64,000 bases of DNA, from NCBI RefSeq assembly GCF_003058055.1, contig NZ_QBTZ01000001.1:2493501-2557500 (forward strand), read 5' to 3'. Both the position numbers and the translations under genes were made by a program. The notes beneath the pieces are model-generated. The model worked only from the letters and a program-made list of their open reading frames with translations. It searched no databases and was not told the origin of the DNA. The stretch comes from Acidovorax sp. 107 (lineage in GTDB: Bacteria; Pseudomonadota; Gammaproteobacteria; Burkholderiales; Burkholderiaceae_C). This document shows, piece after piece, positions 57,287 through 64,000 of this stretch; the stretch's first letter is position 1; every line of letters begins with the position of its first letter.

Positions 57287-58108
57287 CTAGCGAACGTGGG
57301 CCACAGCAGCCGCATAGTCGGGATGATCGCGCAGCGTGCGAAAGCAAAAGCCCCGCTGCTTCAGCCCCTCGATCAAAGGCTCGAGTACAGCCGGCGCCCA
57401 CGCGTCCTTGCGCGACCAGATCCCCAGATGCGCTAGCAGGATGTCGCCACTGCGCACATCGCGCAGCGCCTTGTTCAGCAGCATCGCGTTGCTGGCTGTT
57501 TCACTGGGCAGCTCATCCCCCAGGAATCCTGCTGGGGACCAACCCACATGCGCGTAGCCGCACTTCCGTGCGCTGGAAATCAGCTGCGCAGAGGTCCTGC
57601 CGCCCGGTGCTCGGAACAGGGGCAAAGGTGTCTTGCCCGTAATGGCCTTCAAGCGATCAGAGGCGCGGGTGATTTCTTCGCAGTATTCAGACGCCGACAT
57701 CTCAAAGCTCTGGCCCTCGCGCACGCCCGCCGAAGGGCGAACCCGAAAGGCCGGATGCTGGACAGTACCCGCGTCGGCGCGCCAGTAGGTGTGGTTCCAA
57801 GTGTGGGAGGCAAACTCGTGCCCTTCTGCAGCACGTGCACGCCACCATGGCGCCCAGTGGTCTCCCAGGCTTCCATCCCCTTCTTTGGTGCGCTCGTTCG
57901 CTGCAAAGAAGGTCACCTGAACCTGCTGACGCTTCAGTACCTGAGCCACCAGAGGCGCGACCTCCATATGGCCGGTATCAAATGTCAGGTACAGGGGCTT
58001 TTTGCAGTCATTTTGCGCAGTAGCGCCAGTGAAACATACGCAGCTAGCTATTAATACAATAGCATTCCTGAGCGTAGCCCTTGCGGTCTGATGAGCGCGA
58101 ACCGACAT
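57287..58108 (-). CDS. Polysaccharide deacetylase-family protein (NodB homology)
   Basis: 273 aa exported protein with a signal peptide (AIVLIASCVCFTGATA). The NodB domain has TFDTGHMEVA where active enzymes have TFDDGP, so the second Asp, a metal ligand, is replaced by Thr45. The metal His pair HTWNH, RAPGGR and the late LLAHLG are retained. Thus the active site is partly altered; it might be inactive or use a variant metal site. It lies 24 bp downstream of the beta-propeller gene. Confidence 0.85.
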   Translation of the reverse strand: MSVRAHQTARATLRNAIVLIASCVCFTGATAQNDCKKPLYLTFDTGHMEVAPLVAQVLKRQQVQVTFFAANERTKEGDGSLGDHWAPWWRARAAEGHEFASHTWNHTYWRADAGTVQHPAFRVRPSAGVREGQSFEMSASEYCEEITRASDRLKAITGKTPLPLFRAPGGRTSAQLISSARKCGYAHVGWSPAGFLGDELPSETASNAMLLNKALRDVRSGDILLAHLGIWSRKDAWAPAVLEPLIEGLKQRGFCFRTLRDHPDYAAAVAHVR

Positions 58109-58132
58109 ACCCTTCGCCCGCCTGTGACACGC

Positions 58133-59119
58133 TCAACGCGGCGCGTGCTGCAGAGTCCATACGCCGTGGGGTGACTTGCCCACATTGACTTGGCGCACCA
58201 CCTTCTTCGCTTGTGTGTCCACCACCGAGAGCTTCCGTGCCCAGCGCGAGCTGACGTAGATGTAACGGCCATCTGCCGAAACATCCATGCAGTCGGGTCC
58301 GCCGGGGACTGGGTAGGATTCGACGATCTGCAGGGTGCCCATGTCGATCTTGCTGATGGAGTTGGCGACGCGGTTACTGACGTACAAATGCCGCCCATCA
58401 CCCGCGGCCCTGAAGGCATGCGCCCCATTGCCTGTCTTGATCCGCTTGATGCTGGCCGCGTCACGCCCGGAGATATCAAACACTTCTACGCTGTCCCCGC
58501 CCGTCAGGCCCACAAACAGGTGCTTGCCATCCGGGCTGCCATACACATCGGCGGGCATGGGGCCGGTTTTGACGCGCCATTTGATGGTCTGGGTGGCGAT
58601 GTCAATGGCCACCAGCTCATCACTGTCCTGCATGGTTGAATAGACCGTGGCGCTGCGACTGTCGATCCACAAATGGCTGGGCGTGCGCGAAGTAGCCACC
58701 CGCTGCACCAGCGTCAAGTCCTTGCCATCCCATCGGTAAAAATCCACATGGTTCAGGCGATTGGCCGCCGTGATGAACCACTTCATGTCGGGACTGAAGC
58801 GCAGGTGGTAGGGGTCCACAATGCCACGCACCGTACGCTGCACCTCGGCAGTACGGGGGTCCACAAAAGTCAGCGTGTCGCCCAGCGCGTTGGCCACGAT
58901 GATCGACTTCTCATCGGGCGTCAGATAAAGGTGATGTGGCTCTTTGCCCGTGGGGATGCGGGCGGTTTCGGTCCAGGTCACAGGGTCAATGACGCTGACA
59001 TTGGCCTCCAGCGAATTAAGCACAAAAAGAGGCGGAGCGCCCGCCGCCAAGCCAGCGACGCAATACCACCAGCCACCAAGGGCTACAACGCAGGTGCGAG
59101 CAATCGAGAAAATCTTCAC
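58133..59119 (-). CDS. YncE-like beta-propeller (YVTN repeat) protein
   Basis: 328 aa with repeated 40-45 residue blades (VLNSLEANVSVIDPVTW, HLYLTPDEKSIIVANALGD, HLFVGLTGGDSVEVFDI, HLYVSNRVANSISKIDM, YIYVSSRWARKLSVVD). This is a seven-bladed YVTN/NHL-type propeller. A GTG start at 59119 is preferred because it gives a clean signal peptide (MKIFSIARTCVVALGG...); the ATG at 59191 would add 24 residues. Probably periplasmic and probably co-transcribed with the deacetylase-like gene. Function unknown. Confidence 0.85.
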   Translation of the reverse strand: MKIFSIARTCVVALGGWWYCVAGLAAGAPPLFVLNSLEANVSVIDPVTWTETARIPTGKEPHHLYLTPDEKSIIVANALGDTLTFVDPRTAEVQRTVRGIVDPYHLRFSPDMKWFITAANRLNHVDFYRWDGKDLTLVQRVATSRTPSHLWIDSRSATVYSTMQDSDELVAIDIATQTIKWRVKTGPMPADVYGSPDGKHLFVGLTGGDSVEVFDISGRDAASIKRIKTGNGAHAFRAAGDGRHLYVSNRVANSISKIDMGTLQIVESYPVPGGPDCMDVSADGRYIYVSSRWARKLSVVDTQAKKVVRQVNVGKSPHGVWTLQHAPR

Positions 59120-59390
59120 AAAACCACTTTCAATACAGCTTTGGAGTGTAGCGCTGCGCCCGACCAGGCCTTGCGCGACAACACGTAACATCAGGGTGAT
59201 AGTTCACTCTTTGATCAATGTCATATCCGCACTTGCGCAGCCGAAGATGTACTGGTCCAACCAAGGAATGCTGCCTGTCCGTGTCGTACGCCCTATCACA
59301 GGGTCTCTAGTCAAGCCGTCGGCGGTAAGAAGCATGTTGCCTTCACTTGGCTTGCAACATCCCATGCCCATGATCGTTGCCAGGGCATGT

Positions 59391-60143
59391 TCAATCGTTG
59401 CTATTCAAGAGCGCAAGATCTGCTGCATTCAGCCATCGCCACTGCCCGGGCGCCAGATCGGCAGGCAAATCCATGCCTCCAATGCGAGAGCGGTGAAGCC
59501 CCTCCACCCGATTGCCGACCGCGGCAATCATCCGTTTGACCTGGTGGTACTTGCCCTCGGTCAAAGTCATGTCCAACCGGTGAGAGTCCACACTGACGCA
59601 GTGTGCCGCACGAACCGGCTTGGGGTCATCATCCAGCACGACCCCTGACAACAACTTTGAGATCTGCGCGTCGTCCACCGGGTGTTTCGTCGTGACCTGG
59701 TAGACCTTGGGCACATGCTTCTTGGGCGAGCTCAAGCGGTGAATGAACTGCCCGTCGTCACTGAGGAGCAGCATGCCCGTCGTGTCCTGATCAAGCCGCC
59801 CCACAGCCTGCACTCCCTGTACGGCACTCTTTGTGGGCCGCTGACGCAGCGGCGGAGGCAACAAGGTGTAGATGCTGGGGTAGGTGGACGGTTTCTGGGA
59901 GCATTCCGTCCCGGCAGGCTTGTGAAGCAGCACGTACGCCTTGGCCTGAAAAGGCCAATCCACACCTTGCACGCGCAACTGCAGCCCTTCTGGCTCGAAG
60001 TCAGCCGTAGCATCGGTACAAAGAACGAGCTCAGACGAAGTCGATGACGCTACGCCCACCAAAACCCATCCTTGCTGGATCAGGCCCGCACAGACACGAC
60101 GCGTACCGAAGCCTTGAGAATACAGAATATCTTGTAGTTGCAT
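59391..60143 (-). CDS. rsuA: 16S rRNA pseudouridine synthase, RsuA type
   Basis: 250 aa RsuA/RluB-family enzyme: an N-terminal S4-like region (MQLQDILYSQGFGTRRVCAGLI) and catalytic motif GRLDQDTTGMLLLSDDG with the active Asp. Later GKYHQVKRMIAAVGNRV fits the family. The N-terminal S4 shape and length support RsuA (pseudouridine 516) rather than RluB/E. The ATG at 60143 is preferred over an in-frame ATG five codons earlier. It follows the rrn terminator. The 271 bp gap downstream (59120-59390) holds nothing recognised. Confidence 0.88.
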   Translation of the reverse strand: MQLQDILYSQGFGTRRVCAGLIQQGWVLVGVASSTSSELVLCTDATADFEPEGLQLRVQGVDWPFQAKAYVLLHKPAGTECSQKPSTYPSIYTLLPPPLRQRPTKSAVQGVQAVGRLDQDTTGMLLLSDDGQFIHRLSSPKKHVPKVYQVTTKHPVDDAQISKLLSGVVLDDDPKPVRAAHCVSVDSHRLDMTLTEGKYHQVKRMIAAVGNRVEGLHRSRIGGMDLPADLAPGQWRWLNAADLALLNSND

Positions 60144-60201
60144 GGTGAATGTTCGCATCAGGGCGCGCGGGTCGGTGTCTTATTGTGACTTTCCAAAGCA
60201 A

Positions 60202-60232
60202 AAAACCCCAGTCCTTTAGAGACTGGGGTTTT
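60202..60232 (-). terminator. Terminator of the rrn operon
   Basis: AAAACCCCAGTC/GACTGGGGTTTT hairpin with a 7 nt loop, downstream of 5S rRNA on the minus strand. Confidence 0.9.
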
Positions 60233-60246
60233 CTGGGCTGTAAGAG

Positions 60247-60359
60247 CCTGACGATGACCTACTTTCACACGGGAACCCGCACTATCATCGGCGCAAAGTC
60301 GTTTCACTGTCCTGTTCGGGATGGGAAGGAGTGGTACCAACTTGCTATGGTCATCAGGC
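60247..60359 (-). rRNA. rrf: 5S ribosomal RNA
   Basis: The minus strand reads TGCCTGATGACCATAG at the start, CCATCCCGAACAGGACAGTG in the middle and GGTCATCGTCAGGC at the end, with complementary ends. About 113 nt; the termini are approximate. Confidence 0.96.
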
Positions 60360-60503
60360 ATAACTTGGTGCTGGGCTGTTCTTGTGAACAGCCTGGCGAA
60401 TTCATAGAGTCTGGAATCAGATTTTTTGTATTTGACTGCGTCTAACTTGGCATAACAGACTTTGAGCTTCACGCTGGTGAGCGTGTTGGCTATCAAAGTT
60501 ATA

Positions 60504-63384
<2,881 letters not shown>

Positions 63385-63773
63385 TAACTTTGACATCTCT
63401 TTCAAGATATCGCCATCATCTTCAAGGACTTGCCAGGTCTTTCACCTGGCGCGTTATGCCGTAATGTGAATAATTCCTCGATATCACTATCAAGAAACAT
63501 TCGTCATTACTGAGTTCAAATTACTTCGCAATCGCTTTCGCAATCACGTTTGCTCATTGAACATTCGTTTTGACGCAATCAAAAATTTGTCACCAGGGGC
63601 ACGGTCTGCACTAAACCTTTACGAATGTGCAGTTTCCCCTGGCAACTCTGATTTCGACTCTATGAATTTTTAAAGAACAGCCGATTGATCAATCGATATT
63701 GATCAACAACAAAGCAGCCTCTTAGCAAAGCCGCTTTGGTGTTGAATGACCGAAGTCTTCTCTTGTCGTTGGG
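63385..63773 (-). other. 23S-tRNA internal transcribed spacer
   Basis: 389 bp spacer between tRNA-Ala and 23S rRNA. It contains a boxA-like antitermination signal and a hairpin around 63593-63645 whose outer arms are CCAGGGG/CCCCTGG and inner arms TGCAC/GTGCA. The rest is AT-rich with no gene. Confidence 0.8.
63666..63679 (-). promoter_or_regulatory. boxA-like rRNA antitermination site
   Basis: The minus strand reads TGTTCTTTAAAAAT, close to the boxA consensus TGCTCTTTAACAAT. It is placed in the spacer ahead of 23S rRNA, as in other rrn operons. Confidence 0.7.
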
Positions 63774-63849
63774 TGGTGGAGGATGACGGGATCGAACCGA
63801 CGACCCCCTGCTTGCAAAGCAGGTGCTCTCCCAGCTGAGCTAATCCCCC
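63774..63849 (-). tRNA. tRNA-Ala (anticodon TGC)
   Basis: 76 nt with encoded CCA: acceptor GGGGGAT/ATCCTCC, anticodon loop TTTGCAA, T-arm GGTTCGATCC. A standard spacer tRNA of the rrn operon. Confidence 0.97.
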
Positions 63850-63882
63850 AGTGTCCTCTTACCGCATCTAGCCATCGGAATT

Positions 63883-63959
63883 TGGTGGGTCTAGTTGGGC
63901 TCGAACCAACGACCCCTGCGTTATCAACACAGTGCTCTAACCAGCTGAGCTACAGACCC
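63883..63959 (-). tRNA. tRNA-Ile (anticodon GAT)
   Basis: 77 nt with encoded CCA: acceptor GGGTCTG/TAGACCC, anticodon loop TTGATAA, T-arm GGTTCGAGCC. It is first in the rrn spacer; 16S rRNA should begin beyond the right edge. Confidence 0.97.
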
Positions 63960-64000
63960 TGTTCCAACAACCGATAAGTGTGGGCGTTCAATATTGAATG

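Noticed and set aside
58038-58064. AGCTAGCTATTAATACAATAGCA resembling part of the dispersed repeat (23 nt region, shown by its ends AGCTAG and ATAGCA)
   Set aside because: It lies inside the coding sequence for the signal peptide of the deacetylase-like protein and lacks the AGCGC arms; probably a chance likeness.

Overview
The window looks like a chromosomal segment of a Comamonadaceae betaproteobacterium, most likely Acidovorax or a close relative. This is inferred from the high GC content, the Burkholderiales-type gene set (DUF4148, DUF4124, DUF2069, glyA-nrdR, glnA-ntrBC) and a dispersed intergenic palindrome carrying TAGC...GCTA arms. No phage, plasmid, insertion sequence or CRISPR array was seen; almost everything reads as core or metabolic genome.

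Layout. 1-7.1 kb: rpsB (leftward), then rightward amidase, FAD amino-acid oxidoreductase and NAD(P)HX repair enzyme (nnr), an AraC regulator and a secreted/anchored alpha/beta hydrolase. 7.3-13 kb: RNase R and a large DUF349 protein, both leftward, flanking two identical tRNA-Leu(CAG) genes. 13-17.9 kb: a gene-free stretch of about 950 bp with strong secondary structure, then a lytic transglycosylase, glyA, nrdR and a DMT exporter. 18-25.6 kb: 5'-nucleotidase lipoprotein and aroC (leftward), a caspase-like protein, a PAS-GAF-GGDEF-EAL protein and a CBS protein. 25.7-32.8 kb: metY, a hydrolase, small membrane proteins, a D-lactate/glycolate-type FAD oxidase, a frameshifted acetyltransferase and an SMI1/KNR4 protein.

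33.4-43.5 kb is a leftward polyol catabolic operon: substrate-binding protein, two permeases, ATPase, SDR polyol dehydrogenase, D-arabinitol 4-dehydrogenase, AraC activator, xylulokinase and fructokinase. Arabitol would pass through xylulose to xylulose-5-P; mannitol or sorbitol would pass through fructose to fructose-6-P. 44-49 kb: DUF4148 protein, acetyltransferase, the dTMP/folate pair thyA-folA around a DUF4337 protein, xth, and a PA2169-type protein. 49.2-54.4 kb: the nitrogen regulon core glnA-(DUF4124)-ntrB-ntrC, with a sigma-54 promoter and NtrC sites, two of which lie inside the upstream gene. 54.4-60.1 kb: molybdopterin-binding-domain protein, EI24 membrane protein, sterol-desaturase-family protein, deacetylase-like protein, beta-propeller protein and a pseudouridine synthase. 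60.2-64 kb: the distal part of a leftward rrn operon (tRNA-Ile, tRNA-Ala, 23S, 5S, terminator); its 16S gene lies beyond the right edge.

I did not find a clearly new multi-gene system. The points most worth a second look are: the structured unannotated region at 13.2-13.6 kb; the dispersed repeat that supplies 5' leaders of some genes; the RNase R gene shortened at its tRNA-Leu junction; the fold-back hairpin inside the polyol operon; and the NtrC sites embedded in a coding sequence.
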